DNA of 64,000 nt from Geodermatophilus amargosae (GCF_900116515.1 NZ_FPBA01000007.1:124001-188000), one strand, 5' to 3'. Positions 53,383-62,159 are shown, numbered from the stretch's first letter. A program made the numbers and translations. The notes: a model not told the origin generated them from the sequence alone.

Positions 53383-54108
53383 TCAGCCGTTGACCACCCG
53401 CGGCTGGTAGAGGTCGATGTCGGCGAACCCGATGTCGTCGTCGTCCAGGGCGACGACGGCGCTGTCCTGCCAGCCGGCCGGCACCGGGCGGGCGGCGACG
53501 ACACGGGCCGGGCGCAGCGGGTGGACCGGCGCCAGCGGCAGGCTCGGGTGCGGCAGGCCGACGGTGTGGTGCACCGGCTCCTCGGCGGCCTCCTCGGCGG
53601 CGACCGGCTCCACGACGACCGACCGGGCCACCAGCGGCTCGGCCACACGGGGCGCGGGTCGCGGCGTCAGGCGGGCGGCGGCACGGGCGGCGCGACGGGC
53701 GGCGGCGCGCTCTCGGCGGGCCGCGGCGCGCAGCACCACCAGGTAGCCGACCAGCGCGACGTCGAGCAGCCCCTGGGCCACCCACAGCCACGGCGTGAGG
53801 GTCAGCGCACCGGCCAGCGCCAGCAGCGTCAGCGCCACCAGCCCGGCCAGCGTGCGCCGCCGGACGGCGTGCACGTCGATCCGCAGCTCACCGCTCTGGC
53901 GGAGGAACTCGCGGTCCACCGACACCCGCTCCGTCTCGGCCGAGCGGACCGGGTCACTCCCCCGCCGGCGCTGCAGCGTACGGCCCGGAGTGACCTCCGC
54001 ACGGGTCGTCGAGGAGTCGCCGCGCGTCACCACCATCGGCACCAGCACGACGAACCACAGCACGACCAGCGCGGCCAGCAGGACGCCCGACCCCATCGAG
54101 AACACCAC
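53383..54108 (-). CDS. glpR: Membrane receptor of the gephyrin-like protein Glp (GlpR)
   Basis: 241 residues. First membrane helix about 7-27 (GVLLAALVVLWFVVLVPMVV), a cytoplasmic stretch with RRRGSDPVRSAETERVSVD, then two helices about 86-125 and a long Ala/Arg-rich, then Pro/Val/acidic C-terminal tail. Length, topology and position (after rimJ and moeA-like, near galU) match the actinobacterial GlpR, which anchors Glp at the division site in Corynebacterium. Assignment rests mainly on gene order. GTG 54108 and GTG 54105 and ATG 54096 are alternatives. A 13-base hairpin terminates it. Confidence 0.8.
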   Translation of the reverse strand: MVFSMGSGVLLAALVVLWFVVLVPMVVTRGDSSTTRAEVTPGRTLQRRRGSDPVRSAETERVSVDREFLRQSGELRIDVHAVRRRTLAGLVALTLLALAGALTLTPWLWVAQGLLDVALVGYLVVLRAAARRERAAARRAARAAARLTPRPAPRVAEPLVARSVVVEPVAAEEAAEEPVHHTVGLPHPSLPLAPVHPLRPARVVAARPVPAGWQDSAVVALDDDDIGFADIDLYQPRVVNG

Positions 54109-54260
54109 CCGTCACACGAGTCACTTGCCGCGGGAGGTTATGCAGGTCGGGGACCCGATCGAGGGAGGCGCGCGGCGTGTCGCGCGAGTGTCGTGTGACT
54201 GGAGTGACCGGGGCGGCAGCGTGTCGACATGGCGCCGGACGGACCCCCGGCGGCAGCGTG

Positions 54261-54872
54261 CTAGACGCGGGGCGAGCGGGAGGCCCAGACGGCGAGCACG
54301 CCCCGCGGGGAGTCCTCGGCCAGCAGCGCGTAGGACAGGTGGTCGCGCCAGTCGCCGTCGATGTCCAGGTAGCGGCGCAGCAGCCCCTCGCGGGAGAAGC
54401 CGAGCCGCTCGACGAGGCGCTGGCTGGGCCCGTTCTCCGGGCGGATGTCGGCCTGCAGCCGGTGCAGCCCGCCGGGGCCGAAGGCGTGGTCGCACACCAG
54501 CGCCACCGCCAGTGACGCCATCCCCCGCCCGGCCACCGAGCGGTCGACCCAGTAGCCCAGCGACCCCGACCGCAGGGCGCCGCGGACGATGTTGTCCACG
54601 GTCACCTGCCCGGCCAGCCGGCCCTCGACCCGCACGGCGAAGGGCATCGACGTACCCGCCCGCGCCCGCCGGGCGACCGAGCGGCGCATGAGGCGGTAGG
54701 CGGCCGGGGTGTGCCGCACCGACCAGGCCACTCCCGCCGTGGGCTCCCACGGCCGCAGCCAGGACTCGTTGGCCAGCCGCAGCCGGCTCCACTCGGCGGC
54801 GTCGCCCCGCCGCAGCGGGGCGAGCTCGACGGGTCCGTACGCCAGCCGGGCCGGCCAGCCCGGGTGCTGCAC
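54261..54872 (-). CDS. GNAT N-acetyltransferase, RimJ-like
   Basis: 203 residues. It shows GSLGYWVDRSVAGRGMASLAV with the acetyl-CoA-binding loop (R/Q-x-x-G-x-G/A pattern as VAGRGMA) and IRPENGPSQRLVERLGFSREG, a family hallmark. RimJ-type enzymes acetylate N-terminal alanines of ribosomal proteins or other proteins; substrate unknown here. GTG 54872 lies 10 bases after the moeA-like stop, so it is in the galU-glp-rimJ-glpR block. Function in that block is not known. Confidence 0.88.
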   Translation of the reverse strand: MQHPGWPARLAYGPVELAPLRRGDAAEWSRLRLANESWLRPWEPTAGVAWSVRHTPAAYRLMRRSVARRARAGTSMPFAVRVEGRLAGQVTVDNIVRGALRSGSLGYWVDRSVAGRGMASLAVALVCDHAFGPGGLHRLQADIRPENGPSQRLVERLGFSREGLLRRYLDIDGDWRDHLSYALLAEDSPRGVLAVWASRSPRV

Positions 54873-54882
54873 CGGGTCCAGG

Positions 54883-56319
54883 TCAGCCGCCCAGCAGCAG
54901 GGGCATGACCGTCACGAGCCCGCCCTCGGCGACCTCGGTGACGTCCTCGTCCACGACGATCAGGCAGTTCGCCCGCGCCATCCGTGCCAGCATCGCCTCG
55001 TCGCCGTCGCCGAGCGGCTCGACGACGTAGCCGCCGTCGGGGTGGCGCATGACCTGGCCGTGCAGGTATTGCCGGTAGCCCAGCGGCGAGAGCAGCCGCT
55101 CGGCGCTGATCGCCTGCACGGTGCGGCGGAACAGCTGGCGCTTGCCCAGCATCGAGCGGATCGCCGGGCGGACGAAGACCTCGAAGGACACCAGCGCGGC
55201 CACCGGCTCGCCAGGCACGCAGATGACCGGGACCCTGTCGCGGCCCAGCCGGCCGAAGCCCTGGACCGGACCGGGGTGCATCGTCACCTGACGGAAGCGC
55301 ATCGGCCCGAGCTCGGCGAGCACCTCCTGCACCATGTCGCCCTCGGTGGCGAACGTGCCGGCGATGAGCACCAGGTCGCTGCGCAGCAGCTGGCTCTCCA
55401 GCACCTCGCCCAGCCGGCGGCGCTCGGTGGGCAGGATCCCCCACCGGTAGGCGGCCGCACCGGCGTCGCGGGCGGCGGCGGCCAGCGCGTAGGTGTTGAC
55501 GTCGACGACCTGGCCGGGCGTGGGCTGCGCGGTGATGTCGACCAGCTCGCTGCCCGCGGAGAGGACGGCGACCCGCGGCCGCGGCCGGACCTGCACCCGG
55601 TCGCGTCCGACGGCGGCCAGCAGGCTGATCTGCGCCGGCCCGATGGGGGTGCCCAGGCGGACGGCGACGGTGCCGGGCGACACGTCGTCACCGGTCCGGC
55701 GCACGTAGCCGCCGGCCTCGGGCGCACCGTGGACCTGCACCCGGACCTCGCCGCGGTCGGTCCACACGGCCGGGACGACGACGTCGGCGCCGGTCGGCAG
55801 CATCGCCCCCGCGCCCACCTTCTGCGCGAGACCGGGCGCCAGCGCGGTCGGGCCGGCCGCCCCGGCGACGGACTCCCCCACCACGGCCAGCTCCACCGGC
55901 GCGTCGGGCGTGGCCGCGGCGACGTCCTCGGCCCGGGCGGCGTAGCCGTCCAGCGCGGCCTGGTCGAAGGCCGGCAGCGCGCGGGCGCTGACCACCTCCT
56001 CGGCGCACAGCAGGCCCTGGGCGTCGAGGACGGCGAGCTCGATCGGCTCCGGCTGCGGGACCGCGGCGAGGATCTCGTCGAGGTGCGTCTCGACCGTGCG
56101 CAGCACCGGCGTCTCGGGTTCGGGGGCCGGCGGGGGCGGGAGGACCGCGGCGCGGTCGATGGCGGCGGTGGCGTGCACCGGCAGCCGCGGGGACGTCGGG
56201 GGGTCCACGGTGGCCCCGCTGCGGAGGTCCAGCGCCATGGTCTCCCGAGCCATGGTGTCCCGAGCTGTGGCCTCCCGTGCCGTGGTGTCCCGCGCGCCGT
56301 GCGTGCCGTTCTCGCTCAT
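54883..56319 (-). CDS. glp: Gephyrin-like molybdotransferase Glp (MoeA homologue) with repeat N-terminus
   Basis: 478 residues, longer than the usual MoeA of about 410. The first 70 residues are an extra tail with a pentapeptide repeat (TAREA/TARDT/MARET). The MoeA core follows, but catalytic motifs are altered: ALPAFDQAALDGYA (about 112-125) where MoeA has FDNSAMDGYA, IAGTFATEGDMVQ (about 319) where MoeA has GGVSVGDYDF, and CVPGEPVAALV (about 366) where MoeA has GLPGNPVSAL. VDVNTYALAAA keeps the nucleotide region. Such changes fit Glp, which in Corynebacterium binds FtsZ. Order galU-glp-rimJ-glpR supports this. Whether it still makes molybdenum cofactor is unclear. Confidence 0.88.
   Translation of the reverse strand: MSENGTHGARDTTAREATARDTMARETMALDLRSGATVDPPTSPRLPVHATAAIDRAAVLPPPPAPEPETPVLRTVETHLDEILAAVPQPEPIELAVLDAQGLLCAEEVVSARALPAFDQAALDGYAARAEDVAAATPDAPVELAVVGESVAGAAGPTALAPGLAQKVGAGAMLPTGADVVVPAVWTDRGEVRVQVHGAPEAGGYVRRTGDDVSPGTVAVRLGTPIGPAQISLLAAVGRDRVQVRPRPRVAVLSAGSELVDITAQPTPGQVVDVNTYALAAAARDAGAAAYRWGILPTERRRLGEVLESQLLRSDLVLIAGTFATEGDMVQEVLAELGPMRFRQVTMHPGPVQGFGRLGRDRVPVICVPGEPVAALVSFEVFVRPAIRSMLGKRQLFRRTVQAISAERLLSPLGYRQYLHGQVMRHPDGGYVVEPLGDGDEAMLARMARANCLIVVDEDVTEVAEGGLVTVMPLLLGG
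56234..56293. repeat. Four 15-base repeats encoding the Glp N-terminal pentapeptides
   Basis: Units GCCATGGTCTCCCGA, GCCATGGTGTCCCGA, GCTGTGGCCTCCCGT and GCCGTGGTGTCCCGC run head to tail within the glp coding region, adding about 20 residues. Two units contain ATG on the coding strand, so copy number could shift both tail length and the choice of start. Confidence 0.85.
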
Positions 56320-56350
56320 CGCTGCGATCGTCCCCCCTGCGGGGAGCCGG

Positions 56351-57268
56351 TCAGGCCTGCGACGCGCCCTCGGCGGGCAGGTCGGCGACGAACTCGGTCA
56401 GCCAGGACCGCAGCGCGGGCCCGAGGTCCTCCCGCTCGCTGGCCAGCCGGATGACCGCCTTGAGGTAGTCGAGCTTGTCGCCGGTGTCGTAGCGGCGGCC
56501 GTCGAAGACCACGCCGTGCAGCGGGTGGCCGCGCTCGACCAGCGTGGCCAGCGCGTCGGTCAGCTGGATCTCCCCGCCGCGGCCGGGCGCGGTCTCGCGC
56601 AGCACCGCGAAGACCTCGGGGGCGAGCACGTAGCGGCCGATGATCGCCAGGCTGCTCGGCGCCTCGTCGACCGGCGGCTTCTCCACCAGGCCGGTGACCG
56701 TCACGACGCCCTGCTGGGAGTCCTCCTCGATCGCGACCGCGCCGTACTTGTCGATGTTCTCCCGGCCGACGTCGAGCAGCGCGATGACCGACCCGCCGTG
56801 CTCGGCCTGGACGGCGAGCATCTGCTCGAGCAGGTGGTCGCGGGCGTCGATCAGGTCGTCACCGAGCAGGACGGCGAAGGGCTCGTCGCCGACGAAGGCG
56901 GCCGCCTGCAGCACCGCGTGGCCGAGGCCGCGGGCCTCGCCCTGCCGGACGAAGTGGACCTGCGCGACGTCGGTGGACTGCTGGACGGCGGCCAGCCGGC
57001 CGGCGTCGCCCTTCTTCTCCAAAGCCGTCTCGAGCTCGGGGGTGCGGTCGAAGAAGTCCTCGATCGCGGCCTTGTTGCGGCCGGTGACCATGAGCACCTC
57101 GGCCAGGCCGGCGCGGGCGGCCTCCTCGACGATGTACTGCAGCGCCGGGCGGTCCACGACCGGCAGGAGCTCCTTGGGCACCGCCTTGGTGGCGGGGAGG
57201 AACCTCGTCCCCATCCCCGCGACGGGGATGACGGCCTTGCGCGCCGCACGCGGCGTCGGGGTCGACAT
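56351..57268 (-). CDS. galU: UTP--glucose-1-phosphate uridylyltransferase
   Basis: Makes UDP-glucose, the donor for many surface glycans. 305 residues. The nucleotide loop is VIPVAGMGTRFLPATKAVPK, followed by ELLPVVDRPALQYIVEEA, LGHAVLQAA, VLLGDDLID and GEIQLTDALATL. It lacks a ribosome site; TAGGCT 7 bases before ATG 57268 suggests a leaderless start. It heads the galU-glp-rimJ-glpR block, divergent from the 5-formyl-THF cyclo-ligase gene, as in mycobacteria. Confidence 0.97.
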   Translation of the reverse strand: MSTPTPRAARKAVIPVAGMGTRFLPATKAVPKELLPVVDRPALQYIVEEAARAGLAEVLMVTGRNKAAIEDFFDRTPELETALEKKGDAGRLAAVQQSTDVAQVHFVRQGEARGLGHAVLQAAAFVGDEPFAVLLGDDLIDARDHLLEQMLAVQAEHGGSVIALLDVGRENIDKYGAVAIEEDSQQGVVTVTGLVEKPPVDEAPSSLAIIGRYVLAPEVFAVLRETAPGRGGEIQLTDALATLVERGHPLHGVVFDGRRYDTGDKLDYLKAVIRLASEREDLGPALRSWLTEFVADLPAEGASQA

Positions 57269-57275
57269 GGGCGGG

Positions 57276-57281
57276 AGCCTA
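57276..57281 (-). promoter_or_regulatory. -10 box of leaderless galU
   Basis: TAGGCT on the minus strand, then 7 bases, then ATG 57268. No Shine-Dalgarno sequence. Confidence 0.55.
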
Positions 57282-57361
57282 GCCAGAGCCCGCGGGGCGC
57301 CTCGCCGGCACCGGGCCCGGAGGATGCCTGCGGCACCGGCCCCGGGACGGGTCTCCGGCAC

Positions 57362-57367
57362 TAATCT
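57362..57367 (+). promoter_or_regulatory. -10 box of leaderless 5-formyl-THF cyclo-ligase gene
   Basis: TAATCT, then 6 bases, then GTG 57374: TANNNT-N6-start. No Shine-Dalgarno sequence, and no recognisable -35. Confidence 0.6.
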
Positions 57368-57373
57368 CCGGGG

Positions 57374-57967
57374 GTGACCTCCGCGCAGGGCGCCGAGCCC
57401 GCCAAGGCCGCGCTGCGCGAGGCACTCACCGCCCGGCGCGGGGCGCGGTCCCCCGCCGAGCGGGCCGCCGTCGCCGCCGCGGTGACCTCCGCGCTGCTGC
57501 AGCGCCTGGCCCGGGTCCGCGTGCTGGCCGCCTTCGCCCCCGACGAGACCGAGCCCGGGCACGGCCGGCTGCCGGCCGCCTACACCCAGCTCGGTGCGCG
57601 GGTGCTGCTGCCGGTCGTGCCCGAGGCCGGCGCCGAGCTGCGCTGGGCGGTCGACACCGGCCGGCTGGCGCCGGGCCGCTTCGGGCTCCCGGAGCCGGTC
57701 GGCCCGCGGCTGGGCCCGACCGCGCTCGGGACGGCCGACGTCGTCGTCGTGCCGGCGCTGGCCGTCGACCACCAGGGCATCCGGCTGGGCCGCGGCGGCG
57801 GCTACTACGACCGCGCGCTGGTGCACGCCCGGCCGGGCGCCGTCGTCGTGGCGCTGGTCTTCGACGACGAGTTCGTCGACCGGCTCCCGGCCCTCGAGCA
57901 CGACCGCCCGGTGACCGCCGTCGTGACCCCGGCCGGCGGCTGGCAGGACCTACCCGCCGGTAGGTGA
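57374..57967 (+). CDS. 5-formyltetrahydrofolate cyclo-ligase
   Basis: Converts 5-formyl-THF to methenyl-THF with ATP, recovering folate. 197 residues, normal size. It shows LLPVVPEAGAELRWAV, VVVPALAVDHQGIRLGRGGG with YYDRAL (the folate/ATP site) and VALVFDDEFVDRLP, all family features. It is divergent from galU, the arrangement seen in many actinobacteria. The -10 box TAATCT suggests a leaderless message. Confidence 0.96.
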   Translation: MTSAQGAEPAKAALREALTARRGARSPAERAAVAAAVTSALLQRLARVRVLAAFAPDETEPGHGRLPAAYTQLGARVLLPVVPEAGAELRWAVDTGRLAPGRFGLPEPVGPRLGPTALGTADVVVVPALAVDHQGIRLGRGGGYYDRALVHARPGAVVVALVFDDEFVDRLPALEHDRPVTAVVTPAGGWQDLPAGR

Positions 57968-58008
57968 CACGGTGGGCGGGCCGTCGACGCCGACGAGAGG
58001 AGCCGCTC

Positions 58009-59361
58009 GTGTCCCCGGAGATCGTCACGATCCTGGCGCTGGTCGCCATCTTCGCCATCGCCACGTTCCTGCCGATCAACATGGGCGCGCTGGCCTTCGT
58101 GGCCGCGTTCCTCGTCGGCACGCTGTCGGTGGGCCTGTCCACCGACGACATCCTCGGCGGCTTCCCCGCCGAGCTCGTGCTGACCCTGATCGGGGTCACC
58201 TACCTGTTCGCGATCGCGCAGAACAACGGCACGGTCGACCTGCTCGTCCGGGGCGCGGTGCGACTGGTCGGCGGCCACGTCGCCGCCATCCCCTGGGTGA
58301 TGTTCTCCGTCACCGCCCTCCTGACGGCGATCGGCGCCCTCTCCCCCGCGGCGGTGGCGATCATCGCGCCGATCGCCCTCGGCTTCGCCGCCCGGCACGG
58401 GATCAACCCGCTGCTCATGGGCATGATGGTCATCCACGGCGCCCAGGGCGGCGGCTTCTCCCCGATCAGCGTCTACGGCGTCACGGTCAACGAGATCGTG
58501 GAGACCGAGGGCCTGCCGAACAGCGCCCTGGCGGTGTTCCTCGGCGCCCTGTTCTTCAACCTGGCGATCGCGGTGGTCCTCTTCGTCCTCCTCGGCGGAC
58601 GCCAGCTCATCGGCCGCAAGGTCTCGACTGCCCCGACGGAGGCCGATCTGCACGCCGAGCACGGGCACGGACGCGGGCCCACGGTCCGCGGTCACGGCGC
58701 GGCGCCCGGTCCCGCCGTCGGCGGGGACGACGACCACGAGGACCACCCCGACCGCCCCCAGCCGGTCACCGTCGAGCAGGTCCTCACGCTGATCGGTCTG
58801 GCCGCGCTGGCGGTCCTGGCGCTGGTCTTCAAGCTGGACATCGGCTTCGTCGCGATCACCGTCGCCGTCGTCCTCGCGCTGTTCTCCGCCCAGCGGCACA
58901 AGGGCGCGGTCAGCCAGATCAGCTGGTCCACCGTCCTGCTCATCGCCGGCGTGCTCACCTTCGTCTTCGTGCTCCAGGAGGCGGGGACCATCGACTACGT
59001 CGGCGAGGCGGTCACCGGGCTCGGCGTCCCCCTGGTCGTGGCGCTGCTGCTGGCCTACATCGGCGGGGTGGTGTCGGCCTTCGCGTCGTCGACGGCGATC
59101 ATCGGCGTGGCCGTGTCGCTCGCGGTGCCGTTCCTCCTCGCGGGCGAGATCGGCGCGGTGGGCGTGATCGTGGCACTCTCCGTCGCCTCGACGATCGTCG
59201 ACGTCAGCCCGTTCTCCACCAACGGCGCGCTGGTCCTCGCGGCCGCGCAGGACGTCGACAAGGACCGCTTCTACAAGCAGATCCTGGGTTACGCGACGAT
59301 CGTCGTCGTCGTGGGACCCCTGCTCGCCTGGCTCGTGTTCGTCGTGCCCGGCTGGCTCTAG
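58009..59361 (+). CDS. MatC-like dicarboxylate/malonate transporter (IT superfamily)
   Basis: 450 residues with about 10-12 helices in two halves joined by a His/Asp/Gly-rich loop at about 218-260. The N-terminal half follows the MatC_N pattern: FLPINMGALAFVAAFLVGTL, ILGGFPAELVLTLIGVTYLF and AIAQNNGT. The C-terminal half has STAIIGVAVSLAVPFLL and DVSPFSTNGALVL. It should import a small dicarboxylate such as malonate. GTG 58009 has GAGAGGAG 6 bases upstream. Followed after 18 bases by a CoA-transferase, so the imported acid is likely activated to its CoA ester. Confidence 0.88.
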   Translation: MSPEIVTILALVAIFAIATFLPINMGALAFVAAFLVGTLSVGLSTDDILGGFPAELVLTLIGVTYLFAIAQNNGTVDLLVRGAVRLVGGHVAAIPWVMFSVTALLTAIGALSPAAVAIIAPIALGFAARHGINPLLMGMMVIHGAQGGGFSPISVYGVTVNEIVETEGLPNSALAVFLGALFFNLAIAVVLFVLLGGRQLIGRKVSTAPTEADLHAEHGHGRGPTVRGHGAAPGPAVGGDDDHEDHPDRPQPVTVEQVLTLIGLAALAVLALVFKLDIGFVAITVAVVLALFSAQRHKGAVSQISWSTVLLIAGVLTFVFVLQEAGTIDYVGEAVTGLGVPLVVALLLAYIGGVVSAFASSTAIIGVAVSLAVPFLLAGEIGAVGVIVALSVASTIVDVSPFSTNGALVLAAAQDVDKDRFYKQILGYATIVVVVGPLLAWLVFVVPGWL

Positions 59362-59379
59362 AGCTGATCGGAGCACCTC

Positions 59380-60558
59380 GTGACCGGACCACTCGACGGC
59401 GTCCTCGTCGTCGACCTGACCCGCGCCCTCGCCGGGCCGCACGCCGCGATGATGCTGGGCGACCTCGGCGCCCGGGTGATCAAGGTCGAGAACCCCGGCG
59501 GCGGGGACGACACCCGCGGCTGGGGCCCGCCGTTCGTGCAGCCGGACTCCGGCGACCGGGAGTCGACGTACTTCCTGTCGGCCAACCGCAACAAGGAGTC
59601 GGTCACCCTCGACCTGAAGGACGACGGCGACAAGGAACTGCTCCGCGAGCTGGTCCGGCGCGCCGACGTGCTCCTGGAGAACTTCCGCCCCGGGACGCTG
59701 GAGCGCCTCGGCTTCGGCACCGCCGTGCTGGCCGACCTCAACCCGCGGCTGGTCACGCTGTCGATCAGCGGCTTCGGTCACGACGGCCCCGAGGGCGGGC
59801 GGGCCGGCTACGACCAGATCGCCCAGGGCGAGGCCGGGCTCATGTCGCTGACCGGCCCGGGCCCGGACGACCCGCAGCGGGTCGGCGTCCCGATCGGCGA
59901 CCTGCTCGCCGGCATGTACGGCGCCTACGGCGTGCTCGCCGCGCTGATGGAGCGCGAGCGGACCGGCCGCGGCCAGGTGGTGCGCACGTCGCTGCTGGCC
60001 GCCGTCGTGGGCGTGCACGCCTTCCAGGGGACGGCGTGGACGGTGGGCGGCCAGGTCGGCCGGGCGCAGGGCAACCACCACCCCTCGATCGCGCCGTACG
60101 GCCTGTTCCACTGCAAGGGCGGCAGCGTGCAGCTGTCCTGCGGGTCGGAGGGGCTGTGGCGGCGGCTGTGCGCCGAGTTCGGCCTCGACGCCGAAGCGCC
60201 GGGCCTGGCCACCAACGGCGAGCGCGTGGGCAACCGGCAGCAGGTGATCGAGCTGCTCGAGCGCACCTTCGCCGACGTCGAGCCCGAGACGCTCCTCGCC
60301 CGGCTGGCCGCCGCGGGCGTCCCGGCGGGCAAGGTCCGCACGATCGACGAGGTCTACGGCTGGGACCAGACGCTGTCGCAGGGGCTGCTGGTCGACGTCG
60401 AGCACGCCACGCTGGGCCGGCTGCAGCTGCCCGGCCCGCCGCTGCGCTTCTTCACCGCCGGTCCCGACGGCGAGACCGAGACCACGCGCCGCGAGCACGC
60501 GGCTCCCCCGGTGCTGGGCGGCTCGGACGCCGAGATCCGCGCCTGGCTAGGGCGGTGA
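59380..60558 (+). CDS. CaiB/BaiF family (class III) CoA-transferase
   Basis: 392 residues. It shows the family N-terminus PLDGVLVVDLTRALAGPHAAM, the CoA-binding LGARVIKVENPGGGDDTR, and GVPIGDLLAGMYGAYGVLAA with the catalytic Asp. Members swap CoA between acids, including formyl-, succinyl-, carnitine and dicarboxylic esters. GTG 59380 has GGAGC 8 bases upstream. It sits between transporter and carboxyltransferase and overlaps the latter by 4 bases (GTGA). Substrate is inferred from context only. Confidence 0.93.
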   Translation: MTGPLDGVLVVDLTRALAGPHAAMMLGDLGARVIKVENPGGGDDTRGWGPPFVQPDSGDRESTYFLSANRNKESVTLDLKDDGDKELLRELVRRADVLLENFRPGTLERLGFGTAVLADLNPRLVTLSISGFGHDGPEGGRAGYDQIAQGEAGLMSLTGPGPDDPQRVGVPIGDLLAGMYGAYGVLAALMERERTGRGQVVRTSLLAAVVGVHAFQGTAWTVGGQVGRAQGNHHPSIAPYGLFHCKGGSVQLSCGSEGLWRRLCAEFGLDAEAPGLATNGERVGNRQQVIELLERTFADVEPETLLARLAAAGVPAGKVRTIDEVYGWDQTLSQGLLVDVEHATLGRLQLPGPPLRFFTAGPDGETETTRREHAAPPVLGGSDAEIRAWLGR

Positions 60559-62075
60559 GTCCCCGGCTCGACGCCCGGACGCTGCGCGACCTCGTCCTCG
60601 ACCCCGGCTCCTGGACCAGCTGGGACGCGCCGGTCGGCCCGCGCGACGTCGATCCCGCCTACGCCGCCGAGCTGCGCGCCGCCGCTGAGCGCAGCCGGCA
60701 GGACGAGGCCGTCGTCACCGGCGAGGGCCTGCTGCGCGGCCGGCGGGTGGCCGTCATCGCCGGGGAGTTCGGCTTCCTCGCCGGCTCCATCGGGGTGGCG
60801 ACGGCGGAACGGCTGGTGTCGGCCGTCGAGCGGGCCACCGACGAGGGGCTGCCGCTGCTGGCCGCGCCGGTGTCGGGCGGCACCCGCATGCAGGAGGGCA
60901 CGGTCGCCTTCCTGCAGATGATCGGCATCACCGCGGCGATCGCCCGGCACAAGGCCGCCGGCCTGCCCTACCTCGTCTACCTGCGCGACCCGACCTTCGG
61001 CGGCGTGCTGGCCTCGTGGGGGTCGACCGGGCACGTGACGATCGCCGAGCCCGGCGCCGCGGTCGGCTTCCTCGGCCCGCGGGTGTACGAGGCGCTCTAC
61101 GGGGAGCCGTTCCCCGCCGGCGTGCAGACCTCCGACCACCTCGCCGAGCTCGGGCTGATTGACGCCGTCGTGCCGCACGAGGACGTCGCCGACCTCGCCG
61201 ACCGGGCGCTGAGCGTGCTCTCGGCCCGGCGCACGTGGCACGTCGACGTCCGTGACGCCGATCGGCCCCGCCCCGAGGACGGCACCGAGGCCGACGACCC
61301 CGAGGACGGCCGCGAGGCGTGGGACGTCGTCACCTCGTCGCGGCGGCGGGACCGGCCGGGCGTGCGGCGGCTGCTGCGGACGGCGGCCACCGACGTCGTC
61401 GGGCTGTCGGGCACCGGTGCCGGCGAGAAGGATCCCGGCCTGCTGCTGGCGCTGGCCCGCTTCGGCGGCGCGCCGTGCGTCGTCCTCGGGCAGGACCGGC
61501 GGGGGCAGGTGCTGTCGGCGCCGCTGGGTCCGGCCGCGCTGCGCGAGGCCCGGCGGGGCATGCGGCTGGCCGCCGAGCTGCACCTGCCGCTGGTCACGCT
61601 GATCGACACCCCGGGGGCGGCGCTGTCGGTGGAGGCCGAGGAGGGCGGGCTGGCCGCGGAGATCGCCCGCTGCCTGGAGGACCTGGTGACGCTCAAGGCG
61701 CCGACGCTGGCGGTGCTGCTCGGCCAGGGCACCGGCGGTGGCGCGCTGGCGCTCGTCCCGGCCGACCGGGTGCTCGCCGCGGCCAACGGCTGGCTCGGCC
61801 CGCTGCCGCCGGAGGGCGCCTCGGCGATCGTGCACCGCACCGTCGACCGGGCGCCGGAGATGGCGGCCGCGCAGGGCGTGCGAGCGACCGACCTGTGGCG
61901 GGCCGGGATCGTCGACCGCGTCGTCCCCGAGCGGCCCGACGCCGCCGACGAGCCGGTCGAGTTCTGCCGCCGGCTGGGGCGGGTGCTGGGCGAGGAGCTG
62001 GCCGGGCTGCTGGGCCGCGACGACGCCGAGCGGCACCGCAGCCGCCTGCACCGCTACCGCCGCCTGGGCCGGTAG
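60555..62075 (+). CDS. Fused beta/alpha carboxyltransferase (AccD-AccA-type)
   Basis: 506 residues. The N-half is the beta (AccD) type: RRVAVIAGEFGFLAGSIG, GTRMQEGTVAFLQM and a CoA-contact ASWGSTGHVTIAEPGAAVGF. The C-half is the alpha (AccA) type: LVTLIDTPGAALSVEAEEGG, LAVLLGQGTGGGALALVPAD and GWLGPLPPEGASAIVHR. The four-cysteine zinc ribbon of bacterial AccD is absent. Normally such a subunit works with biotin carboxylase and a biotin carrier, neither in this window. With the MatC-like transporter and CoA-transferase it may act on malonyl-CoA or similar, in either direction. GTGA overlap with the CoA-transferase. Confidence 0.9.
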   Translation: MSPRLDARTLRDLVLDPGSWTSWDAPVGPRDVDPAYAAELRAAAERSRQDEAVVTGEGLLRGRRVAVIAGEFGFLAGSIGVATAERLVSAVERATDEGLPLLAAPVSGGTRMQEGTVAFLQMIGITAAIARHKAAGLPYLVYLRDPTFGGVLASWGSTGHVTIAEPGAAVGFLGPRVYEALYGEPFPAGVQTSDHLAELGLIDAVVPHEDVADLADRALSVLSARRTWHVDVRDADRPRPEDGTEADDPEDGREAWDVVTSSRRRDRPGVRRLLRTAATDVVGLSGTGAGEKDPGLLLALARFGGAPCVVLGQDRRGQVLSAPLGPAALREARRGMRLAAELHLPLVTLIDTPGAALSVEAEEGGLAAEIARCLEDLVTLKAPTLAVLLGQGTGGGALALVPADRVLAAANGWLGPLPPEGASAIVHRTVDRAPEMAAAQGVRATDLWRAGIVDRVVPERPDAADEPVEFCRRLGRVLGEELAGLLGRDDAERHRSRLHRYRRLGR

Positions 62076-62106
62076 CCGAGGAGTTCGAGCGATCGGCACC
62101 TCACGG

Positions 62107-62155
62107 CCCCGTCCGGAGGCTCGCCCCGAGCGTGCGAGGGGTGAGTGGGACGGGG
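62107..62155. terminator. Branched hairpin between convergent genes
   Basis: CCCCGTCC (62107-62114) pairs with GGACGGGG (62148-62155), enclosing an inner CTCGC/GCGAG stem (62120-62124 and 62134-62138). It lies between the carboxyltransferase and the oxidoreductase, which converge. No T-tract on either strand. Confidence 0.4.
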
Positions 62156-62159
62156 TCCT

